From Mytilus edulis (lineage: Eukaryota; Mollusca; Bivalvia; Mytilida; Mytilidae): 64,000 nucleotides of DNA. The stretch is from contig NC_092348.1 of the NCBI RefSeq assembly GCF_963676685.1, positions 14,978,867 to 15,042,866 of the forward strand, in the 5' to 3' direction. The position numbers and the translations under genes are program-made. Below, piece by piece: positions 11,935 through 26,100 of the stretch. The notes under the pieces were generated by a model. That model was not told the origin of the DNA. It made no database searches and saw nothing but the letters and a program-made list of their open reading frames with translations. Each line of letters starts with the position of its first letter. Position 1 is the first letter of the stretch.

Positions 11935-14900
11935 ACCATCAGTTGACAGCACTTCAAAAAGCTAAATACAAAAAGTATATTTTTCTGCTATTTTTTTTTA
12001 AAAGGTGACATATTTTACATTATTGTATTAAATCTATCAATTTGTGTAAGGTTTCAGGTACGGGCCCTTTTCAGTTTCTCTGTTACCATTCTACCCTACA
12101 TGGTATATAATCTAAATGCACTCTAGAAATGACTTAGTCCATCATGTAGGTTAAAAAGATAAAACAGAAAAGAAAGAAGCCACCACAAAGGTTAAAATAC
12201 AACAATAATTCGAAAAAAAAATTGTGAATAAATACATATATTTTCTATTGTGAAATAATGAGTTATTTCCCTTTTTGGACAATTTGATTTTGAACTTTTT
12301 GGAATCTATTCATTTTAATTGAGTTATATGCTGTTTATTTTGATACATCATCTAACAAAAGTTTCATGGAAGTACAAGTACTGGTACTTACAATATTTTT
12401 TTTATAAAAATTTACATTTTAGTTTTCATGGCCATTCAAAATTCAATTCAACCTTAAAAAAAATAATTTTGTAACCAAAATATTGAAACGTTTTTGATAA
12501 GATTTAAACTTTTGATAATTTTTAGTAACATATCAGTTTAAATTTGTTATTCACTCTTCAAAGGTGCTCATAAAAAATGATAACATAAAGCATTTTATAT
12601 TAATGCTCGTTATTATGACCGCTAGGATTGGTCAGTGGTTATAGCAGTACATTTATTCAGTAAAGGTATGTTATTCAGAAATGATCTCATTTATATTATA
12701 ATTTGTAAATTTAAAAATCATACAGATTGTAGTAATTTGCATCAGAAAGTGCTATTTTAATTTATATTTATTTATGACAATTTTTTCAATGAAATGATGT
12801 AGTGTAGTACATGTATAATCAACTGCCATGATTATATAACTTGTATGTATTAGATTAAACTAAAATAATTTTCTTCCCAGATAACATAATTCAAGTGAAC
12901 TTATTTTACATATATGATATATTGGGAAGAAATTTTTTTTGAAAATTCTTGTAAAATAGGAAAAGGAATTGTAAAAATTCAAATTTATTTATGATTATTG
13001 CTATATTAGTTCTAGCTGATAATATTGTTTCTTTCTTTCTTAGGCTATTTCTTTATCTAAGCAGCAGGTCTGCAACAAGATTTAATATGAATTAACTTTT
13101 ATAGTTTGTAAAAAGCAGTCAGAAATGTTTACATCAGCGTAGAACTTTGTGGATTGTCTCCCCTTATCTATATTCAAATTGAAATGGCCTAAGAATGAAA
13201 AGATATTGGTATTAGCTTACTTAATGTTGTGTTTATACAAGATCTGCTCTGATGTATCACTTACATGTAAAAGGTATATTCTAGATTTAAAACAAAGATC
13301 TATTATGACATTTTTTTTTTCTTTGTGTTCATAGTTTTTTTCCATTCAACTTTTTAACAAATTTTTTATAATGGTAATCAGTATTAGTTTTGTTGAAAGC
13401 GTAATTATCGTTTTATTCCAAATTTAATTCTCAAAATTTTTAAGTTTCAAATTTCCTCAATTTAGAGCTATTTCTGACTAAATTTACACATGAAACATGT
13501 AAGGTTCTTAACAAAACTTGAATAATAATGACCATTAATTGCAGAACATTTAGGAAAACTGTATGCTTTTGAAACGTTGATACCCGGTACATTTTATACA
13601 GTACATGTAATACTATGCAAGTAAATTAATAAAATAAAAGGCATCCTCCAAATTTGTGGTAGTTAGTCAAACTTTTAAGTCACTAATTTTGTTCTTCGTC
13701 GATATAAAATCTATTACGTTACAGAAACAAATCTACCACTAATCTCATTTGAGAAAACAGAAATTATATTAATGTTTGTGTCATTACTGTTTATTTAACT
13801 AATTAGGGAGATCAACATATTTAGATATCTATGTGCACATTTTTTTTTAAAGTTTGCTCACCAAATGCTTAACCCTAGAATCAGAAAAGTACAAGATATG
13901 TTTTTACATCCAATTTCTAACTTCCAATTTAACGTATTTCATGGGATTAAATCATCTACCACAAACCTGGAAATAGTCTTATATTAACAGACAATCATAT
14001 ATTAACTCTGTACTCAGATTAACAGGTTCTGTTGACTACCAAAGAAAGTATAGATTGTAACCATTTATAAATCTCAATTCATCAACCTGTTTTAAATTAC
14101 CAGTATGATTATTAAGTAAATGCCATTTTACAAACTTGCATGCCTTTATATATAAACCAATTATTTTATGCAAGAATTTATAAACCAAATTATATTTATT
14201 GTGATTAAAACAGGAATATGTTGTCAAATTTTATGTTTTTCAGTAAAGATAAAGTGCAAATAAACAAAACCAGTAAGGCTGAAATTCAACAAATTTAACT
14301 ACTGCTTTTGATCATCATATTTCTTGTCACTTGCCTATCATTTTAAAACATTTTCTTCTTCTTCTTTAAGCTTTTGATATTACTTTATTTTTTTCCTGTG
14401 AAAAGATAAGAAAGAGTCACCAAATGTTGTTGAATGATTATGAATGACCATTTAGTGCCTTGATACATTTGTTTATCATGTCTATGACAAGTATAAATTG
14501 CATATACATAACTATTAAATATTTATAATTGTGCATTGTGTTTATTTTCTCTACATTTGACTTAATATCCCTTACCAATAACAATATAAAAAAGAAGATG
14601 TGGTATAATTGCCAATGAGACAACTCTTCACAAGAGACAAATTGACATAAAACTATAGGATACTGTATGACCTTTACCAATGAGCAAAGCACATACTGCA
14701 TAGTCTGCTATAAAAGGCCCTAAAATCACAAATGTTAAACAAGAAAACAAGAGAACTAACAGCCTAATTAATGTACAAAAAAATGAAAAACAAACATGTA
14801 ACAAAGCAACAAACAACAACAACTGAATTACAGGCTCCAGACTTTGGACAGGCACATACATATAGAATGTGGCGGGGTTGAACATGTTAGTGGGATCATA

Positions 14901-17106
14901 TTTAATAGACATTGATTGTTTGAATGTTTGTTACTTAACAGTCAGTGGCAATTATTTCATGCATACACAGGGCAAGAAAAAATACTTTTATACAATACAT
15001 AGGTTCTCCAAAGTGGGACATATTGGATAGATTTTTCGAAGCAGAAATTTTAACATTGCAACAGGCTGCCTTCTGATTCCTAAAATAGTTGTTAGAACAA
15101 TTCTACAACTTGCAGAGAACGTGGCATGTTTTACTGGAGGTTTGGATAAAATATGTCTCTATTCTAACCAGAGTTGACTGCAAACCTCATACACCATACA
15201 GTCAAATGGACATCCAACTGAGATTGTGACTTGGATGAGAGAGTTGTCTCATTGGCCTCATACCACATCTTCTTCTATCTATTTATTAGTTATGGTAACA
15301 CATTAACATAAGGATACATTTTTTCACCACATTTCGTCTGACAGATGATTTTCAAGTTCTTATCCTGTCAGTACACATATAATCAAACATCTTTTAACAT
15401 ACCAGATGGGACAAAGTTATAATTGATAATAAACTGCAACATATCAAAAGTGCACCTAAAAATCGGCAAATTCGATGGATCATTAAAATTTGTTAAAACT
15501 ATTTTAATAAGCTGGCATCAATCCTGACATAAACCATACTTATGAGAAAACAAGATAAAACTCATAATTATTTGTTGAATGGAGAAAAAAGTTATATCAT
15601 GTATAAAGAATGTGACCCTTTGTGAAAAAATTAAAAAGACAGTTGTTGTGAACCTGACAATGCACAACTTCATAACATTAACTCAACTGTAAGAAAATAA
15701 AGGTGATAAGAACCTACATGTAATCAAAGAGAGCTTTTTATACTGAAGGAAAAGATCGACAGTTGTTTCAAAGATGTCAGTATGTTTCTCTCAAAATAAA
15801 AATTCCAAATGTATAACTCATTAAAGTAAAAAAAGCAGCTCAATGTAATGATTCTTTCGAAATGAAGCACCTGACTATCCTGTTATGGTAGCCAAACTAC
15901 ATTTATATATTCCAGCACTAGTTTTATGTAGATTGGGTTGAACAATGAGGTATGTATGGTGCATTAGAGGTTGCACTTTGAAATACAGCTGTTTCTCAAA
16001 CCACACCTCTTTTGGGGAGATCTTGAATATTCATAGAAAATTAATTTTGTTTACATACTGGTTCCCAGTTATGCTCTCTGTTCCATCTCACAGAGACATA
16101 ACTTGGGAATGTTACCAGTTAATAAACATGTGCATATTGTTTACATTGAAATCTGTGGTAACCTTTCATTCGAGGTAGGAGTAGTTAAGAAAATTAGTGT
16201 TAGTTTAAACTCTGAGAAGTTCAGGGCATATAAACGTTGAAAATATGCCGCACAGCCCTATATTTTGACCTCTGAAAAAAATTATAGTGCATATGAACTT
16301 TCAATTCTACGATGATTTTTTTCAAAACTTCATAGTAAAAGGGGTACATTTTTAGTCGTAAAAGGAGTTCCTATGGGAAATTGCATTGTCAATATTTTCA
16401 GAAATGCAACCTATAGAGAAATGTAAACAGATTCTTAATTGCAAAATTAATGTAATTATTTTATAATCTCAGCCTTTGTTCCATATGACCTATACAACCA
16501 ACGCAACTTTAGCTAGTTGTTGGTTACTACTAGTTTGGAGGGTTTTAATGACTCCAATAAGATGTTACAGATGACCTTATGGGCCTTTGGTAAATATTTT
16601 TGGTTTTGATATAAAGAGAAAGGTTTGTTGATGTCATTTAGTTTTGGTGACATAAACTCTCAAAAAGATATATTCAGAGCCATGTCAATCAGTCGTAGTC
16701 CAAGTTGATGGATACAAGTAGGTGATGACAATAATAAGAGCCAGAGCAGTCGGGTAAAGCTATCTACAAAATCACAGATACAGGGTCTTTGGACTCTGTG
16801 GACACACAAACAGGTAAAGGCAATTAAATGAATGTAGACACAGACCATCAAAACTACCAAACAGTAAACATTATATATTGCATTGTGTTGAAATGTTTTT
16901 TTATAGACATAGTAACACCTACAGCTAATTAGAAAACATCACATGGCAGACTGATAATCGAGAGCTGACCTGGCACTTCCATTCAGCTGTTATAAGACTG
17001 AGACATGACTGATAGTAAGCAACAACAGGTACAGGACAAAATAAAGTTATATATTGTGTGGGGGGGGGGGGTCTAGCAATACATATTTATAAAATTACTA
17101 AGTTAT
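11935..17106. other. Intergenic region between convergent Cas-family and PRMT7 genes
   Basis: The two genes converge here. Apart from one clear dispersed-repeat copy (listed separately, 14590-14900) and partial relatives near 15230-15285, the sequence is AT-rich with homopolymer runs, for example a G run at 17061-17070. The open frames are short and show no recognisable protein, so I assign no gene. Confidence 0.5.
14590..14900 (+). repeat. Dispersed mussel-type repeat, forward copy
   Basis: Begins GAAGATGTGGTATAATTGCC, followed by AATGAGACAACTCTTCAC. It continues through TGAGCAAAGCACATACTGCATAG to a TTTGGACAGGCACATACATA segment. The same core recurs at 29605-29830 and 62890-63010 (forward) and at 6372-6515, 18848-18990 and 35497-35640 (reverse complement), so it is an interspersed family. 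I associate this family with bivalve genomes from memory. Its superfamily is not clear from the sequence. Confidence 0.7.
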
Positions 17107-17112
17107 TTTATT
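17107..17112 (-). promoter_or_regulatory. Candidate poly(A) signal overlapping the PRMT7 stop codon
   Basis: On the minus strand AATAAA reads from 17112 to 17107 and overlaps the TAA stop (17110-17108). If used, the 3' UTR would be very short. Other signals further downstream are possible, so this is only a candidate. Confidence 0.3.
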
Positions 17113-20100
17113 GACAATATTTGGTAGAAAATGCAAATGCAAAATCATCACTTTTAAAAGGTTCAAATTTTGTTTCAATTTTAATAACACATTGTTTGCT
17201 AAGCTTTAAATCTTCTGCAGAAATTTGTACTGGTTTCTTCAGTAAGTGTACACCTTGTCTAGAATAATAATCCCATTCTATTTTCTGGTTGATCACAGTT
17301 ATGTCCCTTGGTCCTGTAGTTATAACATTTCCATCTCCAAAATCAAAATCAGCCCATAACACAACACCATTACAATTACCATGGCTACAAAATATTTAAA
17401 TGAAATACATTTTTTTTATTATAGGACAACTGTATTTAGTCCAATGTATGGTATGTGCATTAACAGTGACACATGTGCTGGTATATGAGCTCTTGGAAGA
17501 GATTGTTAATCAATAGTCCTATCAGCTCTTAATAGCCAATATGAGTTGTGTTATTTAAGAAATTGAGGTTTAAAGCAAAAATTTGATAAGCTTTATAAAA
17601 TTTATTCATATCTTTCCTAGAAAATGGAAAATTAAGAGCTTGATGTGTCTTTTGTGAAATACATCTTAAATTTGTAAGCAACAAAATCATGGATTATTTA
17701 GACAAAAACATTCAAAATTAATTTGCATGTCCTTTTACCAAATGTGAAATGAACAGTATCTATATATTTGATAGGTAGTATTTTCTGAACTAACCTTTTA
17801 ATGTTGAGTTCTGTGTTGGTTATACAAGGTAATGATTTCTTGGTTATAAAATCTGTATAATCAAATGTATAGACCTTCTGTATATCACTTCTGGCTTGAC
17901 AAGGATATTCCCATAATGGATGTGGCTCTACTATCTCATCTGCTATATCAGATGATGCCTGGAAAAAAACATTGCAATAAAATTGAGGATGGAAATGGGG
18001 AATAAGTCAAAGTGACAACAACCCGACCAAAAAGCAGATAACAGTTTACTTTCTTTATGTATTTCCTGAAGATGTCAACTCTATGTTAAAGGGGTCTATA
18101 ATTCAGTATGACAGCTTTAGACATGCTAATTTTTAACCTTCTTTGATTGGACCAAATCAATAATTGACCTATTCATCACCCAGTTTTTTTAACATGTAAT
18201 TTCATCCCCCTACTAATAAAATTTTATGCATGAAATGAAAAGAAATAAATTTGGGAGGTGTGTAAAAAAAATTGCGATTATACATTGTCCAGCACTAGGG
18301 ACTACATTTGTAGACAACGGAAAGCAAATAATGCTAACTGTGTCCTTGGACCAGGTAGTTACAGTATCATATCTGTTACCTCAATTAATTTGTCAAAAAT
18401 ATCCAAATCAAAGCCTTCACAGTTTCCAATAGGAGCTTTTATCTTCCACAGATCTATAAAGTCTACAGCTACAGCATGTATAGTCATTCTACATGGTAAA
18501 ACTATTGTCTCAGGATGTAAAATGGTGGGTAAACATTTCACAGAATGCCAGAATTGTATATGATGCCATGGCAGCATTGATGTTTGGAAATATGGTTCTC
18601 CAACAACTAAGTCAACCTGAAATATTTCAACAGTAGAAATTCTATTTTGAGTTTTATTTGAGAAGGTCTTTTGAGTATCATCAAGATTACAGATGGACAT
18701 ATTTGTTGATTTGCAATGCCTTATATACTACCAAGAAAATAACCAATAAAAAACTGTCATATCTATATGGAACAAAATCAATGTATGAACCATAAAATTT
18801 TAAACAAATGTCCTGTACTAAAACCAAGGCATCTTGAAATGATATTGGCTTTTTATAGATGACTATGTGGTATGGGCTTTTCTCATTGTTGAAGGCCATA
18901 CAGTTACCTATAGTTGCTAATTTCTGTGTTGTTCGGTCTCTTGTGGAGAGCTGTCTCATTGAAAATCCTACCACATGTTCTTTTTTTATAATATAACTGC
19001 ATTCGAAATATCATTGATCTTCCATTAGTAATAACCCTTGGTTGACCAAATCAGACTAAAATATATAAACTAAGCAGACATTTTATATTCAATAGACCAT
19101 GTAACATGTGTATATTTGTTACTAGAATATTAGTCCACCTTGTTTCCATCAAGATCATCAATGGTAACATTCTCTGGATGTTTCTCTATCACCTTGATCT
19201 TTCCACTCAGATTGTTTTCTTCTAGGAATCTATCAACAATTCTTTTACACAATGGATTAGATTCTATAGTATAAACCTGAAATGAAATTCAGCTAGCTTT
19301 ATAGGCAAACAAACATGGATTTTTCTAATTGGAAATTTTCAGTAACAGATGCTTTATACAAAAGTATGACATAAAATTAACAGCTGCACCAAGAGCACAT
19401 GATATGTCTGTCCTGTTCAAAAGGAATGTTAATTTCTATAATTCAAACAGTTGTGTATAGTTTTCAGAAAATAGATTCAAACATAATGGAATTTATGAGA
19501 CTGTCTTACAAGTGAGAAGTTTAGCTAGCTATAAAAGGTCTAATCTGACATTTCTGCATAAGAAATTCCTGTATGAAGTCAGGAATATGACAGTTTTATC
19601 AATTTGTTTGATGTGTTTGAGCTTTTAATTTTGCATTTGATTAGAGACTTTCTGTTTTAAATTTTTAATGAGACAGCTGATATCCGTTCGTTTGATGTGT
19701 TTGAGTTTTTGATTTTGCCATTTGATAAAGGACTTTCCGTTTAGAATTTTTAGGCTTTAACAAAAAACAGGTAATCAATCCCAAAAAAACTTTTGATTTA
19801 AAGGTAATCATTCAAGCATACTGGGATAGTGTGACATGTGCAAAATTGCATTTAACAAGAATGTGTCCAAAGTACACAGATGCCCCACTTGCACTATCAT
19901 TTTCCATGTTCAATGGACTCTGAAATTGGGTAAAAAATCTAATTTGGCATTAAAATTATTAAGATCATACCATAGGGAACGTGTGTACTAAGTTTTAAGT
20001 TGATTGGACTTCAACTTCATCAAAAACTACCTTGACCAAAAACTTTAACCCGAAACTCACACTTTCATTTTCTATGATCAGTGGACCCTAATTGGGATCA

Positions 20101-23100
20101 AAAGTCTAATTTGACTTTAAAATTAGATAGATCATATCATAAGCAACAAGTGTACTAAGTTTGAAGTTGATTGGACTTCAGCTTCAAGTTCATCAAAAAC
20201 TACCTTGACCAAAAGCTTTAACCTGAAATGGGACAGACGGACAAAGGGACGGGCGAACAGACGGACAAACAGACCAGAAAACATAATGCCCCTCTACTAT
20301 CGTAGGTGGGGCATAAAAACAGATAGTGACACAGTTTCATAACTCTAAAAATTATCATAATCCAACAGGATCTTTTTACACCAATTCCAATACCATATAC
20401 ATTGTACAAGTTTCATGAGGTTTGATTATAGCAGAATGTATTGAGTGTGTAAATAAAGGTAATATCTTTTGGTTAACTTGCTTGCTAAGTTGAAAATGAA
20501 AATGAAGTGATTATTAGGTTATGTAAACTACCGTCCTTTAAGAGTAGACTAGTACGACAGATAACCAATCTATCTATCTGTCTGTAGGGCTAGACTAGGG
20601 AGGGTAGTATACATAACCTAATAATGACTTCATGGTTCTGCTATCAAGTAACCTAACCAAAAATTCAACTTTTGTCTACACACTCAATGCGTTCTGCTGT
20701 ACTACAAGGCATTCTCTAGTCTCGCTATCACTATGACATGTTATCATGATAAATAAGTAGAATTCTTTCTATTTCAATGATGTTTTGTTTATTACCTGTT
20801 TAGCACCAAGTCTAGCGGCTATCAGGGGTAGAAGGCTTCCATCACTTATACATAGACATACTGTATCATCTTTAATATTCTATAATAAAAAAAAAAAACT
20901 CATTTATTACATGATTGGTTGCAGTAAATTTACAGGAATATGAAATATGGAAAATGAATGTTAGCTTGTGACTTCATACAACAACAGGTTGCTTTTTGTT
21001 GATGACGTAGCATCAAACATATTCAGAATTGATTGAAAAAGATAAAGTTCCTTACATTTTGAACTTTATTCAAACCTAAACATCAATGTTTCAAAAAGAA
21101 TAACTGATAAAAAAATCAATATATTGAAAAATATTCGCTTTATTACTAAAAAAACACTAATTGCTAACTTATGTGAATTAATGTGTTGTTTGGTCATTCC
21201 ATAAATATTTTTCTATATTTGAATTTTGAGAATACTTATACTATAATCAAAAGTGTTAATTTGTGTCCTTCTTTCCTAGGTATTTTAATGCCACCTTATA
21301 AGTAATATTAAGTCTTCTTTAATTTCTATTAAACAGTAAGACTTTTTTGTTTGACCCTGTGCTAAGTCAGGAACCTGTTGTCAATGGTTGAAGTGTTTCT
21401 TGTTTTTTTATATAGATTAGACTGTTAGTTTTTCTGTTTTCCTGGAGGTTTTTTTTGTAGAAATAGCTTGCTGTTTGGTGTTTTATAACCATATTTTGAC
21501 CTATAATGGTTTACTTTTTACAAACTGTGACTTGGATGGAGAGTTAGCTCATTTTCACTCGTACCACATATCTTTTTACTTAATTAACACATCTTGAAAC
21601 AAACATGCAAATGATTTTTAGGAATTCTCATTCAAATGATGACAATAATTAGTAAAGTTGTATTCACTTTTATACAAAAATATTTTAGTTTATCACAATG
21701 AAGAATTTATTTTTTTTTACAATGGGAGATAACTCAAACAATTTAAGATTTATATAATAATTTATTGTTGGTGTTTTTTTCTACAAGTCTTTTATTTATA
21801 TATTTTATCATTTATGAATATAATTCTCTGACTTTGAGCTGATTTTTTTTTTGATTTTTCATTGTAATTTAGATTTTTTTTTTTTTTTTTGTATTCAAGT
21901 TGGTTTTTTGTTGTTGCTTTTTTTAAAATGATACATGTACCTACTTATAAATCAGAAAACATTTTTTATCATATTTTATTTTATATACTTGTGTTTCTTT
22001 TTTGGTTTATCATTCATAAACCATTATGTTTGCAGTTGGAATCATATTGGATTATATTTGGTTAATGTCTTAGATGCATAATAATTTCAGTCTGGAACTA
22101 AGGATTATTATATATATATAATGACTAAAACACTGTTACGTTTACCTTTCTCAACACATCAATAATTATTTGTTTTCTATCTGGGTCATTTATCATTCCA
22201 AATCTAGTTCTACTTATGGCTGTGTGTATACCACACAAACAATTTAGTCCACTACTGATCTTAGTATTTCCATTACTGAAAAGTAAAAAAATATTCAAAT
22301 ATAATATCAACAAAAAACTTCATTTATACAAATCAAATTATACATGTATTGTTTCAGCAATCCCAGCAACTGCAGAAGAGTTAATAACTTAATCTTTAAT
22401 GTACAGTGTGACTTTTCATCTTGTTTTATTGAAATGTCTTTACTTTGGATTCATTTATTTTAGTTGATACCAATTTTCAAAGATTGAAGAAAACTTATTT
22501 GGTTTTGCCAAATCTGCATACAAGCCTATAGAAAATTTGTGATTCGTTGAATATTCAAGTTTGTGGTTCACTTTTCATATCGAAAAGTATTTAAATTTGT
22601 CCTGCTTATCATTTTTTCAAAGAATTGAAGGTAAGGTATATACAAAAGTATTGAGATCGACACTTTCTTCTTTTACTTTAAATGAATAGTTGAAAGTACA
22701 AAGGTATCCCAGCCAAAAGACCTTCATTATGGCCAAGCATAATGGTTTGTTAAATCAACTGACATAGCCATTCAATGCTATAGAGGATATTATAACACAA
22801 TGAATATGCTTTTGATTATTCACACATTTAGTTCATACGGAGCAATCAGTGAATAACCTTGAATATACTCAACACATATTAAATGTAAAAAGTTTTTGCA
22901 TATGAAATATAAACAAGCAAAATGTGTTAAATCTTACCAGTTTTCTTTTGCTACATCAAACCATAAATTGTATTCACTATGGTAACTGATGACCTTCACC
23001 TTATCACCTTTCTGTACTGGTAAAATGTTGCTGGGATAATACACTGCCTGCATCCAGTGATCTCTCCACTTTAAATATACAAAGACATAATTTTATATGC

Positions 23101-26100
23101 TGTCATCACAATTTTGTTCTTTATTCCTTTTTAATTCCCTCCCAAGATTTAAAAGTGTACAATAACAGTTTAACATCTTCCAATGCAAAATATGTCCATA
23201 GTAAGGTTATTATATCATGGATGTGTGGGTTAATTCCAACTTCCCTCTTTACCTGTAATTCCTTAGGATTAGATGAACCCAGTCAGGTGCATCAACTAAG
23301 GTAAATTCTAGCTTCCCTCTTTACCTGTAATTCCTTAGGATTAGATGTCCCCAGTCAGGTGCACAACTGGGTATACATTTACAATTAATTCTCCATAGGC
23401 CGTAATGGTAACGTTTTCCTCCATTGCTCAGTCCATATCGTTTACTTGAACATGTATGATGGCTCATATCGAAGCTGGTACATTTATACATGTCTGGTTA
23501 AATTTTCGGGGTGGCAAGTGAGATTACTTTTTTCGCAAATTGCTGGACCCCGGAAGATGGTGAAAAATGTCACTCTCCTCATGAAATAATCCCAAAATTC
23601 TGATCATAAAATTCAATAAAAAAATTGTCCTTTCTAATAATTTATTTCAGGTCAAATCTACATCTTTCTTTTCTCATCACATCAGCTCTATAAAACAGTT
23701 CTTATAGTTCATTTATGTCCATTTTTAAAATCACAGCATCCACAATTGTATGGCGGACTAATATTTTTTTTTAATTACGTCATCTGAGTTCCTCATCTCA
23801 AGGTCTATTAGGGATCCTGACCCAATATAATTAGAAGCTTAATTCCAGAAGTTTTCAGGCTGATTTATGGATGATTTCACCTTGTACACCACCGAAAATG
23901 ATGGTTAGTAGTTTTTTATTTATACCTAGTTATTATAAATGGTTTAAGATAAATATTATTGATAAAGATCAGCAAAAACTCAATGAAATTTTCGCTTTTA
24001 AAATGCATTACTGGCATGGGGCTGAACACTTTTTTTAGGCACAATCATAACTTTGTTTACTTCCGAGATATCCGAAAGGAATTTGTTTACTATATTGAAA
24101 AAGGCAAGAAATAACTTTTAAATATTATTAAATTGTAAGTAAACATGACACAATATAGTCTTTGTTATGTAATTATCACTTCGGTCTACAGGAATACCTG
24201 ATAATCATGGGAGATAACACACTTCATACGAGTAAAGTGAGATACATCATCGCATGTGCTTTTATCCAATGATTTGACCCCTGGTCAGTAGATATCATAT
24301 GCAAAAAAACAGAAAACACATGTACATGTTTTAAGAAAATCATGAATTATTATTTTAATGCACTTGAGCAAAACAAAAGATATTGTCATTTCTCAGTGAA
24401 AAAGGGGGAGGGTCAAACCTTTTTGAAAACAATATTTCTGCACCGATTCAACTATTAAGCTAGTTAGCTACTACCCATTGCTTCTAATATAAAAGGTTTA
24501 AATGAAGGTTACTAAGCCACAAGGGAGAAGCATTTGTCTTTCTTTGTAATTAAACTTTCAAGAAATAGATTTTTCTCTCTCAATAATACTTATGTATTTA
24601 AATCAAATGATAACACAGCCTGAGTAATTTTTTTTTGTCTTATTTCAGTTCCAGACATATCATTACTTTTTAACCTGAGATGGCAAACTAGAGGTTTTAA
24701 AAAGTCCTGAATAACTGGTAAGCATTTTGTTTTGTTAGGCAAGCTCTAAATTGTTTATTTATGGTATTTATGCAATTGAAATTACAGTCGGTATGTTAAA
24801 AATATGCAAATATGAAAACTGTTGCTATGGTCTTGATATTGAATGGAAAGGCTTAGTTACAGATCGTTTCGACTCAATATTTCGAGTTAAATCTTGCGGC
24901 AACTGTTTCTCACGTAACACTGCAAACTATATTTAGCACTATTTTGATCTGTCGTTATTTAATGACGCCATAATACATGTGATGTCACAATGTTTCCTTT
25001 AAAACCTCATGTGGATTTCTCACTGATAAAAGGTTTTCACTGAAATACATGTTAAAAACATTTTTTCTCAAATAGAATTATGTGAAAGGACAAGTTTTGA
25101 AAATTTGCACTATATTGCACTCTAATTATATGATAAGGATGACTTTCCCAGTAGTTTAGAGTGCTTTCCACAGTTTTAAATACCAGATTTCCACTAGTAA
25201 GAATAATTATTTTGGTGTTGGTTTTTTTATAAAATCTCCATTTTTGCATAATTTCTCTGCCAAAATGCACTTTAAGACACAAGAAAATTTTATAGAATGC
25301 TTTAACAGGGTCTGTGTATTGTAATTAAAGGATATAATCAGAAGTTTTGTCCTTGTTTTGACTAGTGAATGTATTCTGGAAGAAATTAATTATACATACA
25401 CATTGTATTCAAAATAAATGAATATAGCGACGAAAGTGTCATTGCCTTATAGTGCTAAAACAACTTTATTTTTTTTCAGAAATGGACAAAAATACACAGA
25501 TTTATTCAGAATGTTATACCGATGAAGATCACATAAAAATATTTGGAAAAATCAGAAGTATTGATTTCAATATGGGTATACATTTACAATTAATTCTCCA
25601 TAGGCCGTAATGGTAACGTTTTCCTCCATTGCTCAGTCCATATCGTTTACTTGAACATGTATGATGGCTCATATCGAAGCTGGTACATTTATACATGTCT
25701 GGTTAAATTTTCGGGGTGGCAAGTGAGATTACTTTTTTCGCAAATTGCTGGACCCCGGAAGATGGTGAAAAATGTCACTCTCCTCATGAAATAATCCCAA
25801 AATTCTGATCATAAAATTCAATAAAAAAATTGTCCTTTCTAATAATTTATTTCAGGTCAAATCTACATCTTTCTTTTCTCATCACATCAGCTCTATAAAA
25901 CAGTTCTTATAGTTCATTTATGTCCATTTTTAAAATCACAGCATCCACAATTGTATGGCGGACTAATATTTTTTTTTAATTACGTCATCTGAGTTCCTCA
26001 TCTCAAGGTCTATTAGGGATCCTGACCCAACTAAGGTAAATTCTAGCTTCCCTCTTTACCTGTAATTCCTTAGGATTAGATGAACCCAGTCAGGTGCATC

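Larger units (their letters stand above)
23368..26029. mobile_element. 2.66-kb insertion bounded by 457-bp direct repeats (LTR-like), inside the exon-junction array
   Basis: Copies at 23368-23824 and 25573-26029 have the same length and looked identical when read side by side. Each begins TGGGTATAC and ends CTGACCCA, so the repeat has TG...CA ends with a TGGGT/ACCCA inverted terminus. Array sequence abuts both outer edges (GCACAAC on the left, ACTAAGG on the right). If the boundaries are taken as GGGT...ACCC, the flanks give a 4-base AACT duplication. The 1748-base interior has no recognisable gag, pol or integrase, and I see no tRNA-primer site or polypurine tract. A TRIM- or LARD-like non-autonomous LTR element is possible. 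An unequal-recombination product is an alternative. Confidence 0.65.

Noticed and set aside
18258..18563. 101-codon plus-strand frame
   Set aside because: Antisense to PRMT7 exon 12 (18616-18380) and its intron; no family features.
23368..26029. Complete autonomous LTR retrotransposon
   Set aside because: Despite matching terminal repeats, no gag, protease, RT, RNase H or integrase motifs and no primer-binding site were found in the 1.75-kb interior.
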